A DNA stretch of 64,000 bases from JANQOH01 sp965214495. GTDB lineage: Bacteria > Pseudomonadota > Alphaproteobacteria > UBA7887. This document shows, in pieces, positions 35,802 to 43,654 of the stretch. The stretch covers positions 1,922,001 through 1,986,000 of the forward strand of contig OZ243958.1 in the NCBI GenBank assembly GCA_965214495.1, read 5' to 3'. The number at the start of each line of letters is the position of its first letter. Within the stretch, counting starts at the first letter, position 1. Position numbers and translations under genes: made by a program. The notes below the pieces were generated by a model. It saw only the letters and a program-made list of their open reading frames with translations. It was not told the origin of the DNA and made no database searches.

Positions 35802-37166
35802 CTACGCGGCGGTCAGTTCCGCCAGGTTCGCGTCCACGAAACCGGTCGAAACGGCGCCGGCGCGGAACTGTGGATGCGCGACCACGCGGGCAAGGAATTC
35901 GAGATTAGTCGAAAGCCCCTCGATGCGGGTTTCGGCGAGCGCCCCCGCCATGCGGCGCAGCGCGGCGTCGCGCGTCGGGCCGCGCGCGACCAGCTTGGCG
36001 ACCAGCGGGTCGTAGTGCGGGGTCACCGCGTCGCCCTCGCGCACGCCGGTTTCGATTCGCAGATCGGGATGCGCGGCCGGCCATTGCAGGGCCGCGATGC
36101 GCCCCGGCGCCGGCAGGAACCGCCGCGCCGGGCGCTCGGCATAGAGCCGGCATTCGATCGCGTGCCCGTCATGCGCGATGGCCGCCTGCCGGAGTTCGTC
36201 CGACGCCTCGCCGCGCGCCAGCCGGAGCTGGCACGCCACCAGATCAACTCCGGTCAGCATCTCGGTGACGGGGTGCTCGACCTGGATGCGGGTGTTCATT
36301 TCGAGGAAGAAGAACGCGCCGTCCGGGCCGACGACGAACTCGACCGTGCCGGCGCCGCGATAGCGCCGCGCCCGGGCGAGAGCGAGCGCGGCCTCGCACA
36401 TGCGCTCCCGCGCGCCGGCGTCGAGGCCGGGCGCGGGCGCTTCCTCGACGACCTTCTGGAACCGGCGCTGGATGGAGCACTCGCGCTCGAACAGATGCAC
36501 GGCGCGGCCGTCGCCGAAGCCGAAGAGTTGGACCTCGACGTGGCGGGCCGGCGCGACGAGGCGTTCGAGATAGATCGTGCCGTCGCCGAACCCGCGCGCC
36601 GCCAGCGCCCGGGTCGCGGCCGCCACCGGTTCCAGCGCCGCGGCGTCGTCCACCCGTTTCATGCCGATGCCGCCGCCGCCGGCCGCGGCCTTGACCAGCA
36701 GCGGATAGCCGACCGCCCGTCCGGCGTCGGCGAGCCCCGCGAGGCCGTCGGAAGCGAACCGTGCGCTTCCGGGCGGCACCGGCACCCCGGCGGCCGCAGC
36801 CAGGCGGCGGGCGCGCTCCTTGTCGCCCATCTCGGCGATGGTCCCGGGATCGGGGCCGACCCACACGAGGCCCGCTTCGGCGACACGGCGGGCGAAGGCC
36901 GGGCTTTCGGCGAGAAAGCCGTAGCCGGGATGCACGGCCCCCGCCCCCGCCCGCCGCGCCGCCGCGACGAGGGCCTCGATGTTCAGATAGCTGGCGCGCG
37001 GGCTGGCCGGCCCGATCGGCTCGACCTCATCGGCCAGCACGGTGTGCAGCGCGCCAGCGTCGGCCTCGGAATAAACCGCCACGCTACGCAGGCCGAGCGT
37101 GCGGCAGGCGCGAATGACGCGGCAGGCGATCTCCCCCCGATTGGCGACCAACACGCTGTCGAACAT
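35802..37166 (-). CDS. Biotin carboxylase (acyl-CoA carboxylase subunit type), stand-alone
   Basis: A 454-residue ATP-grasp enzyme that carboxylates biotin with bicarbonate and ATP. VLVANRGEIACRVIRACRTL starts the N domain, the ATP lid is KAAAGGGGIGMKRVDD, the catalytic ECSIQRRFQKVVEEAPAP follows and the signature FLEMNTRIQVEHPVTEMLTG holds the active-site Glu/Arg. The chain stops after the C domain, with no biotinyl-Lys (AMKM) domain, as in AccC. Sequence style (GTIYLER, VEFVVGPDGAFFFLEMN) recalls propionyl- or methylcrotonyl-CoA carboxylase alpha subunits. No carboxyltransferase or BCCP gene is adjacent. Confidence 0.88.
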   Translation of the reverse strand: MFDSVLVANRGEIACRVIRACRTLGLRSVAVYSEADAGALHTVLADEVEPIGPASPRASYLNIEALVAAARRAGAGAVHPGYGFLAESPAFARRVAEAGLVWVGPDPGTIAEMGDKERARRLAAAAGVPVPPGSARFASDGLAGLADAGRAVGYPLLVKAAAGGGGIGMKRVDDAAALEPVAAATRALAARGFGDGTIYLERLVAPARHVEVQLFGFGDGRAVHLFERECSIQRRFQKVVEEAPAPGLDAGARERMCEAALALARARRYRGAGTVEFVVGPDGAFFFLEMNTRIQVEHPVTEMLTGVDLVACQLRLARGEASDELRQAAIAHDGHAIECRLYAERPARRFLPAPGRIAALQWPAAHPDLRIETGVREGDAVTPHYDPLVAKLVARGPTRDAALRRMAGALAETRIEGLSTNLEFLARVVAHPQFRAGAVSTGFVDANLAELTAA

Positions 37167-37342
37167 GGCGGCTCCCGGTTGCGGACCCCGACGCCGCTCA
37201 ATCGCAGCAAAACGGCGGCCCGGCAAGACGCGCCGCCGGCGCGCGCACACCGACCGGCGCTTTCAGGCTTGAACCCGCCCGGACTGCGGACCATGTTCGC
37301 CGAACGAGGCCGCTGTGCGGGCCGAAGGGAAAGGGAGCGACG

Positions 37343-38005
37343 ATGACCCTGAAAATTGGCGATATTGCGCCGGACTTCTCCGCCGAGACCACGGAGGGCC
37401 GGATCGACTTCCACGACTGGATCGGCGACGGCTGGTGCGTGCTGTTTTCGCATCCGAAGGATTTCACGCCGGTCTGCACCACCGAGCTCGGCTACATGGC
37501 CCGGCTCAAGCCCGAATTCGACAAACGCAACACGAAGATCATCGGCCTCAGCGTCGATCCGGTGAGCGACCATGCGCGCTGGGCGCAGGACATCGCCGAC
37601 ACCGGCGGCACGGCGGTGAACTATCCGCTGATCGGCGACTCCGACCTGGCGGTGGCGAAACTCTACGGCATGTTGCCCGCCGACGCCGGCGCGAGCTCGG
37701 AAGGGCGCACGCCGGCGGACAACGCCACGGTGCGCAACGTCTATGTCATCGGCCCGGACAAGGCGATCAAGCTGATGCTGTCCTACCCGATGAGCACGGG
37801 ACGCAATTTCGACGAGATCCTGCGCGTCGTCGACTCGATCCGGCTCACCGCGAAACATCAGGTCGCCACGCCGGTGAACTGGCAGGACGGCGACGACGTG
37901 ATCATCGTGCCGGCGGTTTCCGACGCGGCGGCGAAGGAGAAGTTCCCGGACGGCTGGCGGGCGCCGAAGCCCTATATGCGCTACGTCCCCCAGCCGGGGC
38001 GCTGA
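37343..38005 (+). CDS. Peroxiredoxin, 1-Cys (Prx6) type
   Basis: A 220-residue thiol peroxidase that reduces H2O2 and organic peroxides. The peroxidatic Cys45 is in KDFTPVCTTELG. The Prx6-type C-terminal dimer domain is present (PVNWQDGDDVIIVPAVSDAA, then PDGWRAPKPYMRYVP), and there is no C-terminal resolving Cys. The start MTLKIGDIAPDFSAETTEG follows GGAGCGACG. Monocistronic; tRNA-Val follows. Confidence 0.95.
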   Translation: MTLKIGDIAPDFSAETTEGRIDFHDWIGDGWCVLFSHPKDFTPVCTTELGYMARLKPEFDKRNTKIIGLSVDPVSDHARWAQDIADTGGTAVNYPLIGDSDLAVAKLYGMLPADAGASSEGRTPADNATVRNVYVIGPDKAIKLMLSYPMSTGRNFDEILRVVDSIRLTAKHQVATPVNWQDGDDVIIVPAVSDAAAKEKFPDGWRAPKPYMRYVPQPGR

Positions 38006-38069
38006 ACGACGCGGGGCGCAGGGCCGGAATTGACACCCCGCGCCCCGTTCCGCTACATCGTTCCGGGGC

Positions 38070-38144
38070 GGGCACGTAGCTCAGCGGGAGAGCACCGTCT
38101 TCACACGGCGGGGGTCGCTGGTTCAATCCCAGCCGTGCCCACCA
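38070..38144 (+). tRNA. tRNA-Val (anticodon CAC)
   Basis: A 75-nt cloverleaf. Acceptor GGGCACG pairs with CGTGCCC, D arm is GCTCAGCGGGAGAGC, and anticodon stem CCGTC/GGCGG encloses TTCACAC with anticodon CAC. T arm is GCTGGTTCAATCCCAGC, and the terminal CCA is encoded. Intact; it lies 74 bp upstream of the ExbB-like cassette, with no integrase nearby. Confidence 0.95.
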
Positions 38145-38217
38145 GCCGGGGTCGGCGCGGCCTGCGCGTCGAACCGTCTTCTCTCGTCCTGCGACCGCGG
38201 AATCCGGGGAGTCGCGT

Positions 38218-39012
38218 GTGACCGCGCAAAGCTTCAGCCTGTGGCGCCTGTTCGGCATCGAGCGGCACCATCAATTGTTGCTGAAATGGATGGTGCTGAC
38301 CGCCGTGGCGGCGTTCGCGTTCTTCGTCGCGGCGTCGTTCGGCCTCGTCGAACAGGTGTTCCGGGTCGATCGCACCTATATCTCGCTCGCCATCACGCTG
38401 CTGTTCCTGGTGACCAGCGTGCACTGCATGGTGCGCATTCTGCACATCTCCGGCGAGATCAACCGCACCGGCATCGGCGGGCGGCAGATCGCCGAGGCGT
38501 CCGACACGCTGGCGTTCGACGGCGATTCCGTGCGCAGCGGCGGCCGGCCCCTGCCCGGCGGGCTGCTGAACCAGCACGTGCGCGACCTGATGGTGAAGGC
38601 GCGGCTGAAGCCGGAGCGAATCGACCAGACCCTGCTGCTCAAGGCGTTCGAGGAAAAGCTGTTCAACGCCCAGGCCATCGGCTTCTTCATCGCCGAGACG
38701 ATGCTCAGGCTGGGTCTGCTCGGCACCGTCATCGGCTTCATCTTCATGCTGGCGCCGCTGACCAGCGTGCAGGCCATCGATGTGGGGCAGATGCGCGAGA
38801 TTCTCGCCTCCATGTCCGACGGCATGGCGGTGGCGCTCTACACCACCCTGTGCGGCCTGATCGGCGGCATCCTGCTCAAGCTGGAATACTACTTCCTCCA
38901 GGGCGGCACCGAGGAACTCGTGGCGATGGTCACCGAGATCACCGAGGTCTATGTCGTGCCGGCGCTGGAAGAGCGGTCTCCGGGGATGGAGGCCCTCCGT
39001 GCTGCGGAGTAG
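38218..39012 (+). CDS. MotA/TolQ/ExbB-family proton-channel-like protein
   Basis: A 264-residue inner-membrane protein with four predicted membrane helices (about residues 22-44, 54-73, 150-176, 195-220). The third helix, RLGLLGTVIGFIFMLAPLT, matches the TolQ/ExbB/MotA motif, and the fourth region is MAVALYTTLCGLIGGILLKL. The cytosolic loop between helices 2 and 3 is about 75 residues, far shorter than ZorA tails. GTG start. The next gene, overlapping by 14 bp, encodes a MotB/ExbD-like partner, so a proton- or ion-driven motor complex is inferred; its task is unknown. Confidence 0.8.
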   Translation: MTAQSFSLWRLFGIERHHQLLLKWMVLTAVAAFAFFVAASFGLVEQVFRVDRTYISLAITLLFLVTSVHCMVRILHISGEINRTGIGGRQIAEASDTLAFDGDSVRSGGRPLPGGLLNQHVRDLMVKARLKPERIDQTLLLKAFEEKLFNAQAIGFFIAETMLRLGLLGTVIGFIFMLAPLTSVQAIDVGQMREILASMSDGMAVALYTTLCGLIGGILLKLEYYFLQGGTEELVAMVTEITEVYVVPALEERSPGMEALRAAE

Positions 39013-39625
39013 GCGCCGGTTCGACCAGGCCGAAGCCTTCACCGACCTCCTGTTCAACGCGCTGCTCGGCTTCACCTTCATGTTCGCGATCGCGGTGATC
39101 TTCATGAACCCGATCGCCAAGACCGGCGCCATCGACACCAAGGCCGAATACCTGATCACCGTCACCTGGCCCGACGGCAACCCGTCGGACGTCGATACGT
39201 GGACGCAGGACCCCGCCGGGAACCTTTCGTGGTATGCCGCGAAGGAAGCCGGCCTGATGCATCTCGACCGCGACGACACGGGCACGACCCGCGACGTCAT
39301 CACGGTGAACGGGCGGACGATCGAGAACCCGCTCAACCAGGAGATCGTGTCGATTCGCGGCATCGTTCCCGGCGAGTTCACGGTCAACGTGAAGATGTAT
39401 GCCTACGACGCGGGCGATCTCGCCAGCGCCGCCGGCGACAACCCGCCGATCCCGGTCACGGTCAAGGTCGAGAAGGTGAACCCGACGGTGCGGGTCATGT
39501 TCTACGACACGGTCGAACTGCGCGGCCAGGGCGACGAGTTGACCGCCGTCCGCTTCACCATCCAGCCGGACGGCGACGTGACCGACATCAACCAGCTCCC
39601 CAAAAAACTGTTCGGAGAGAGCTGA
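38999..39625 (+). CDS. MotB/ExbD-like single-span protein, partner of the ExbB-like channel
   Basis: A 208-residue protein with one N-terminal membrane helix, FTDLLFNALLGFTFMFAIAV. Asp16 at its start sits where MotB and ExbD have the proton-carrying Asp. The rest is periplasmic, mostly beta (YLITVTWPDGNPSDVDTW, VSIRGIVPGEFTVNVKMYAY, TVRVMFYDTVELRGQGDELT) and does not resemble the OmpA-like peptidoglycan-binding domain of MotB or the small ExbD domain. The GTG start at 38999 overlaps the previous gene and has GGAGG 9 bp upstream. The next gene starts directly after its stop. Confidence 0.72.
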   Translation: MLRSRRRFDQAEAFTDLLFNALLGFTFMFAIAVIFMNPIAKTGAIDTKAEYLITVTWPDGNPSDVDTWTQDPAGNLSWYAAKEAGLMHLDRDDTGTTRDVITVNGRTIENPLNQEIVSIRGIVPGEFTVNVKMYAYDAGDLASAAGDNPPIPVTVKVEKVNPTVRVMFYDTVELRGQGDELTAVRFTIQPDGDVTDINQLPKKLFGES

Positions 39626-40216
39626 ATGCCGGCGGACCGGCATCTGCTGCTGCTCGGGCAGTATGAATTGGTCGCCGCCTATGTGGCTCTGGGCGCGCTG
39701 TTGCTCAGCATCGCGATCTGGAACCGCGTGCGCTGGTGGATCCGCGCCGCGAGCGTCGTCATCACCGCCGCGTTCTTCTTCATAAGCTTCGATTCGGTGA
39801 GGAACATTCTCGGCTGGCCGACCGCGGACGCGCTGCCCGACCGCTTCGAGATCCTGCACGCCCGCATCCAGGAGCCGGACGAGGTGATGCGCGTCGAGGG
39901 CGCCATCTATGTCTGGGCGATGACCCTGCCCGGCGAGGGGCCGATCGACGAACGCGACATCTACACGCCGGGAATGCTGGACACCCGCGTCCAGCCCGAC
40001 CAGATGCCCCGCGCCTATCGCGTTCCCTACACCCGTTTCGCGCACGAACAGGTCAACGAGGTGCTGCTCAAGATCCAGCAGGGCGTGCGGCAGGTCGGCG
40101 TGACCGACCGCAAGCCGCGCAAGCCCGGCGAGCACGCGCCGCAGTCGCAATACACCTTCTACGACCGGCCCGACCCGATCCTGCCGCCGAAGGACCCCGA
40201 CCCGCGCGCGCCGTAG
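39626..40216 (+). CDS. Two-span membrane protein of the ExbB/MotB-like cassette, unknown
   Basis: A 196-residue protein with two N-terminal helices (about residues 12-31, YELVAAYVALGALLLSIAIW, and 37-54, WIRAASVVITAAFFFISF). A soluble, probably periplasmic part follows, with EILHARIQEPDEVMRVEGAI and a Pro-rich, charged end (DPILPPKDPDPRAP). No family recognised. It starts immediately after the stop of the MotB-like gene, so it is the third member of the cassette. Confidence 0.65.
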   Translation: MPADRHLLLLGQYELVAAYVALGALLLSIAIWNRVRWWIRAASVVITAAFFFISFDSVRNILGWPTADALPDRFEILHARIQEPDEVMRVEGAIYVWAMTLPGEGPIDERDIYTPGMLDTRVQPDQMPRAYRVPYTRFAHEQVNEVLLKIQQGVRQVGVTDRKPRKPGEHAPQSQYTFYDRPDPILPPKDPDPRAP

Positions 40217-40282
40217 CACCGGGACTCTTGGTGCCGGCGGGGCGCGGGTGTATAGCAGTGCTTTGGTCAGGGAGAGAGTGCC

Positions 40283-41665
40283 ATGCCTGAACGGTGGACG
40301 CCCGCCGGGTGGCGCGGATTGCCGATCCGGCAACAGCCGGTCTATGCCGACTCCGCGGCGCGCGCGGCGGTGGAGGAACGCCTGCATTCGTCGCCGCCGC
40401 TGGTCTTCGCCGGCGAGGCGCGGGCGCTGAAGGCGCAGCTCGCCCGCGTGGCGCGGGGCGACGCCTTCCTGTTGCAGGGCGGCGATTGCGCCGAAGCCTT
40501 CGCCGAGTTCCACCCCGACCACATCCGCGACACCTTCCGGGTGCTGCTGCAAATGGCGGTGGTGCTGAGCTACGCCGCCGGCACGCCGGTGGTGAAGGTG
40601 GGGCGCATGGCGGGGCAGTTCGCCAAGCCGCGCTCGACGGCCACCGAGGCCCGGAACGGCGTCGAACTGCCGAGCTATCGCGGCGACATCGTGAACGGTA
40701 TCGAGTTCGACGCGGCGGCGCGCGAGCCGGACCCCGAACGCATGTATCGCGCCTACGCCCAGGCCGCCTCCACCCTCAACCTGCTGCGCGCCCTGTCCAG
40801 CGGCGGCTATGCCGACCTGCATCAGGTGCATCGCTGGAACCTCGGCTTCGTGGCCGGCAGCGCCGAGGCCGAACGCTATCGCGACCTCGCCGACCGGATC
40901 GGCGAGACCTTGCAGTTCATGGCCGCGTGCGGCCTCGATTCCGACAACACGCCGCAGTTCCGGCGCACCGATTTCTTCACCTCGCACGAGGCGCTGCTGC
41001 TCGGTTACGAAGAGGCGCTGACCCGCATCGACAGCACCACCGGCGACTGGTACGACTGCTCCGCGCACATGCTGTGGATCGGCGACCGCACGCGCGACCC
41101 CGACGAGGCGCATGTCGCCTTCCTGCGCGGCGTGAAGAACCCCATCGGGGTGAAGGTGGGGCCGAGCCTGGACGCCGACGGCCTGATGCGCCTCATCGAC
41201 CTGCTCGATCCGGAAGACGAACCGGGGCGGCTGACCCTCATCGCGCGCATGGGAGCCGACAAGGTGGAGCGCCTGTTGCCGCCGCTGGTGCGCCGGGTGG
41301 CCCGCGAGGGCCGCTGCGTGGTGTGGTCGTGCGACCCCATGCACGGCAACACCATCAAGTCTTCGAACGGCTACAAGACCCGCCCCTTCGACCGCATCCT
41401 CGCCGAGGTGCGCGGCTTCTTCGCCGTCCACGAGGCCGAGGGCCGGCACGCCGGCGGAGTCCATTTCGAAATGACCGGGCGCGACGTGACCGAATGCCTC
41501 GGCGGCGCGCAGGCGATCACCGAGGAGAGCCTGTCGGACCGCTACCACACCCATTGCGACCCGCGCCTGAACGCGTCGCAGAGCCTGGAACTCGCCTTCC
41601 TCATCGCCGAGGAGCTGAAGCGCCGGCGCCTGTCGCAGGAACGCCGCAGGGCGGCGGCGGGGTAG
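40283..41665 (+). CDS. 3-deoxy-7-phosphoheptulonate synthase, class II
   Basis: A 460-residue DAHP synthase (phosphoenolpyruvate plus erythrose 4-phosphate), the entry to aromatic amino acid synthesis. Class II features: start PERWTPAGWRGLPIRQQPVY, FLLQGGDCAEAFAEFHPDHI, KVGRMAGQFAKPRSTATEAR, DLHQVHRWNLGFV, HMLWIGDRTR, KNPIGVKVGPSLD, WSCDPMHGNTIKSSNGYKTR and HFEMTGRDVTECLGGAQAIT. The Cys, His, Glu and Asp metal ligands are all present. An SDR and nicotinate phosphoribosyltransferase follow closely. Confidence 0.96.
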   Translation: MPERWTPAGWRGLPIRQQPVYADSAARAAVEERLHSSPPLVFAGEARALKAQLARVARGDAFLLQGGDCAEAFAEFHPDHIRDTFRVLLQMAVVLSYAAGTPVVKVGRMAGQFAKPRSTATEARNGVELPSYRGDIVNGIEFDAAAREPDPERMYRAYAQAASTLNLLRALSSGGYADLHQVHRWNLGFVAGSAEAERYRDLADRIGETLQFMAACGLDSDNTPQFRRTDFFTSHEALLLGYEEALTRIDSTTGDWYDCSAHMLWIGDRTRDPDEAHVAFLRGVKNPIGVKVGPSLDADGLMRLIDLLDPEDEPGRLTLIARMGADKVERLLPPLVRRVAREGRCVVWSCDPMHGNTIKSSNGYKTRPFDRILAEVRGFFAVHEAEGRHAGGVHFEMTGRDVTECLGGAQAITEESLSDRYHTHCDPRLNASQSLELAFLIAEELKRRRLSQERRRAAAG

Positions 41666-41671
41666 CCGGCG

Positions 41672-42451
41672 ATGGACCTCGGAATCGCCGGCCGCAAGGC
41701 CATCGTCTGCGCCTCGAGCCGCGGGCTCGGGCGCGGCTGCGCGATGGCGCTGGCGCGCGAGGGCGCAAGCGTGGTGGTCAACGGCCGCGATGCCGACCGC
41801 ACCGCGCGCACGGCCGACGAGATCGCCGCCGAAACCGGCGCCGAGGCCACCGCAGTGGTCGCCGATCTCGACCGGCCCGAAGGCCGCGAGGCGCTGCTCG
41901 CCGCCTGCCCCGACCCCGACATCCTGGTCAACAACAATGGCGGCCCGCCCCCCGGCGGTTTTCGCGACTGGGGGCGCGCGGAATGGGAGCGCGGGCTGAC
42001 CGCCAACCTTCTCGTCCCGGTCGAACTCGTCAGGGCCTGTGTCGATGGTATGGCGGAGCGCGGTTTCGGGCGCATCGTCAACGTCACCTCGATCGCGGTG
42101 CGAATGCCCATCCCCGGCCTGACGATGTCGAGCGCGGCGCGGTCGGGGCTGACCGCCTTCACCGCCTCGGTGGCGCGCGAGACGGCGGGGCGCAACGTCG
42201 CCATCAACAACCTGCAACCGGGGCTGTTCGAGACCGACCGCCTGACGGGCGGCCAGGCCGCCGCCGCGGCGCGCAGCGAGCGCCCGGTGGCCGAGATCCG
42301 CACCGAACAGCTCGCGCGCATCCCGGCCGGGCGCTTCGGCGACCCCGACGAGTTCGGCCGCGCCTGCGCGTTCCTGTGCAGCGTCCATGCGGGATACATC
42401 ACCGGGCAGTCGCTGCTGCTCGACGGCGGGTTCTATCCGGGCGCGTTCTGA
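41672..42451 (+). CDS. SDR-family oxidoreductase lacking the Tyr-xxx-Lys pair
   Basis: A 259-residue classical-length short-chain dehydrogenase. The cofactor motif is AIVCASSRGLGRGCAMALA, then DILVNNNGGPPPGGFRDWG and GRIVNVTSIAVRMPIPGLTM. Where active members have YxxxK, this has MSSAARSGLTAFTASVARE, so the catalytic Tyr and Lys are missing; a recognised subgroup of FabG-like SDRs with NNxGGPxxG shares this trait. The substrate is unknown. It starts 6 bp after the DAHP synthase gene and its stop overlaps the next ATG (TGATG). Confidence 0.87.
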   Translation: MDLGIAGRKAIVCASSRGLGRGCAMALAREGASVVVNGRDADRTARTADEIAAETGAEATAVVADLDRPEGREALLAACPDPDILVNNNGGPPPGGFRDWGRAEWERGLTANLLVPVELVRACVDGMAERGFGRIVNVTSIAVRMPIPGLTMSSAARSGLTAFTASVARETAGRNVAINNLQPGLFETDRLTGGQAAAAARSERPVAEIRTEQLARIPAGRFGDPDEFGRACAFLCSVHAGYITGQSLLLDGGFYPGAF

Positions 42452-43590
42452 TGACCGACGCCGTCGCGCGCGAGGCCGAGATCGCGCGGCGCACCGACCA
42501 TTATTTCAAGCGCACCCGGCGCATCGTCGAGCGCAACGGCGACGTCGAGGTCACCTACGCGGTGTTCATGCGCCGCCCGGTCGTCTGCTGCCCGCGCCTG
42601 GCGGTCGAGTGGCTGGAGACCGTCGCCGGCGCGCGCGGCATCGCGATCGCGGTCGAGCAGCGTTTCGACGAGGGCGCCTGGGTCGGCTCCGGCGAACCCC
42701 TGCTCTACGTCACCGGCCCGTTCGCGGCGCTGGTCGAGCTCGAAACGGTGTATCTGCAGAAGCTCGGTCCGCCCTGCGTGGCGGCCTACAACGCCTTCAG
42801 CATGTGCGCCGACCTGCCGCGAACCGCCTTCATCGCGATGGACGCGCGCCATTGCGCCGGGGCCGAGATGACCGAACTGATGGCCTACGGCGCCAGCGTC
42901 GGTTCGGCCAAGGCGCGGCAGGAAGCGAATGCGGTGGGCTTCATCGGCACCGCCAACGACGCCACCGCGCGGTTCTTCGGCAGTGACCGCGGCCTGGGCA
43001 CCATGCCGCACGGCCTCGTCGGCTACGCCGGCGGCACGGTGCGCGCCGCCGAGATGTATCACGAGCTCTACCCCGACGAACCGGTCACCGTGCTGGTCGA
43101 TTATTTCGGCCGCGAGGTGAGCGACGCCCTTGCGGTGGCGGCCCGCTTTCCCGATCTCGCAGCGGCGGGCCGCCTCGCCGTGCGCATCGACACCCATGGC
43201 GGGCGCTTCGTCGAGGGTCTCGATACCGCCGCGTCCTACGCGGTGCTCGAGCGCCGCGCGCCGCGCGCCGTGCGCACCTATCGCAGCGAAACCGAACTGC
43301 GCCTGCTGGTCGGCACCGGCGTCAGCGCGGCGGCGGTGTTCCACCTGCGCGAAGCGCTCGACGACGCCGGGTTCGACAAGGTGAAGATCGTCGCCAGCTC
43401 GGGCTTCAACCCGGGCAAGTGCAAGGTGTTCGCCTCGGTCGATGCCCCGGTCGACGTCATCGGCACCGGCTCGTATCTGCCCGAGAACTGGACCGAGACC
43501 TACGCAACCGCCGATATCGTCGCCTATAACGGCCGCGCCTCGGTCAAGGTCGGGCGCGAGTTCCTGCTCAGGGACTGCGGCGGGGGGTGA
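42451..43590 (+). CDS. Nicotinate phosphoribosyltransferase
   Basis: A 379-residue enzyme converting nicotinate and PRPP to nicotinate mononucleotide (NAD salvage). Blocks: ARRTDHYFKRTRRIVERNG, EGAWVGSGEPLLYVTGPFAA, FIAMDARHCAGAEMTELMAY, GFIGTANDATARFFG, GTMPHGLVGYAG, VRIDTHGGRFVEGLDTAASY and the phosphate-binding IVASSGFNPGKCKVFASVDA with IGTGSYLP. The ATG overlaps the SDR stop by one base, suggesting cotranscription. Confidence 0.92.
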   Translation: MTDAVAREAEIARRTDHYFKRTRRIVERNGDVEVTYAVFMRRPVVCCPRLAVEWLETVAGARGIAIAVEQRFDEGAWVGSGEPLLYVTGPFAALVELETVYLQKLGPPCVAAYNAFSMCADLPRTAFIAMDARHCAGAEMTELMAYGASVGSAKARQEANAVGFIGTANDATARFFGSDRGLGTMPHGLVGYAGGTVRAAEMYHELYPDEPVTVLVDYFGREVSDALAVAARFPDLAAAGRLAVRIDTHGGRFVEGLDTAASYAVLERRAPRAVRTYRSETELRLLVGTGVSAAAVFHLREALDDAGFDKVKIVASSGFNPGKCKVFASVDAPVDVIGTGSYLPENWTETYATADIVAYNGRASVKVGREFLLRDCGGG

Positions 43591-43654
43591 GCCGCTGGCG
43601 CGCCGAGGGGGATCCTGCTACCCTCGGTCGAGGGCAAACCGGGGGGCGGAGACC

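Noticed and set aside
38070..38144. tRNA-Val as an island attachment site
   Set aside because: No integrase and no duplicated tRNA 3' end is visible in the window.
38218..39625. Zorya-type defence channel (ZorAB)
   Set aside because: The channel protein lacks the long cytoplasmic tail of ZorA, the partner lacks an OmpA-like domain, and no helicase or nuclease gene follows.
40294..42450. Upstream extension of the nicotinate phosphoribosyltransferase frame
   Set aside because: It overlaps well-supported DAHP synthase and SDR genes and is low-complexity Arg/Gly sequence.
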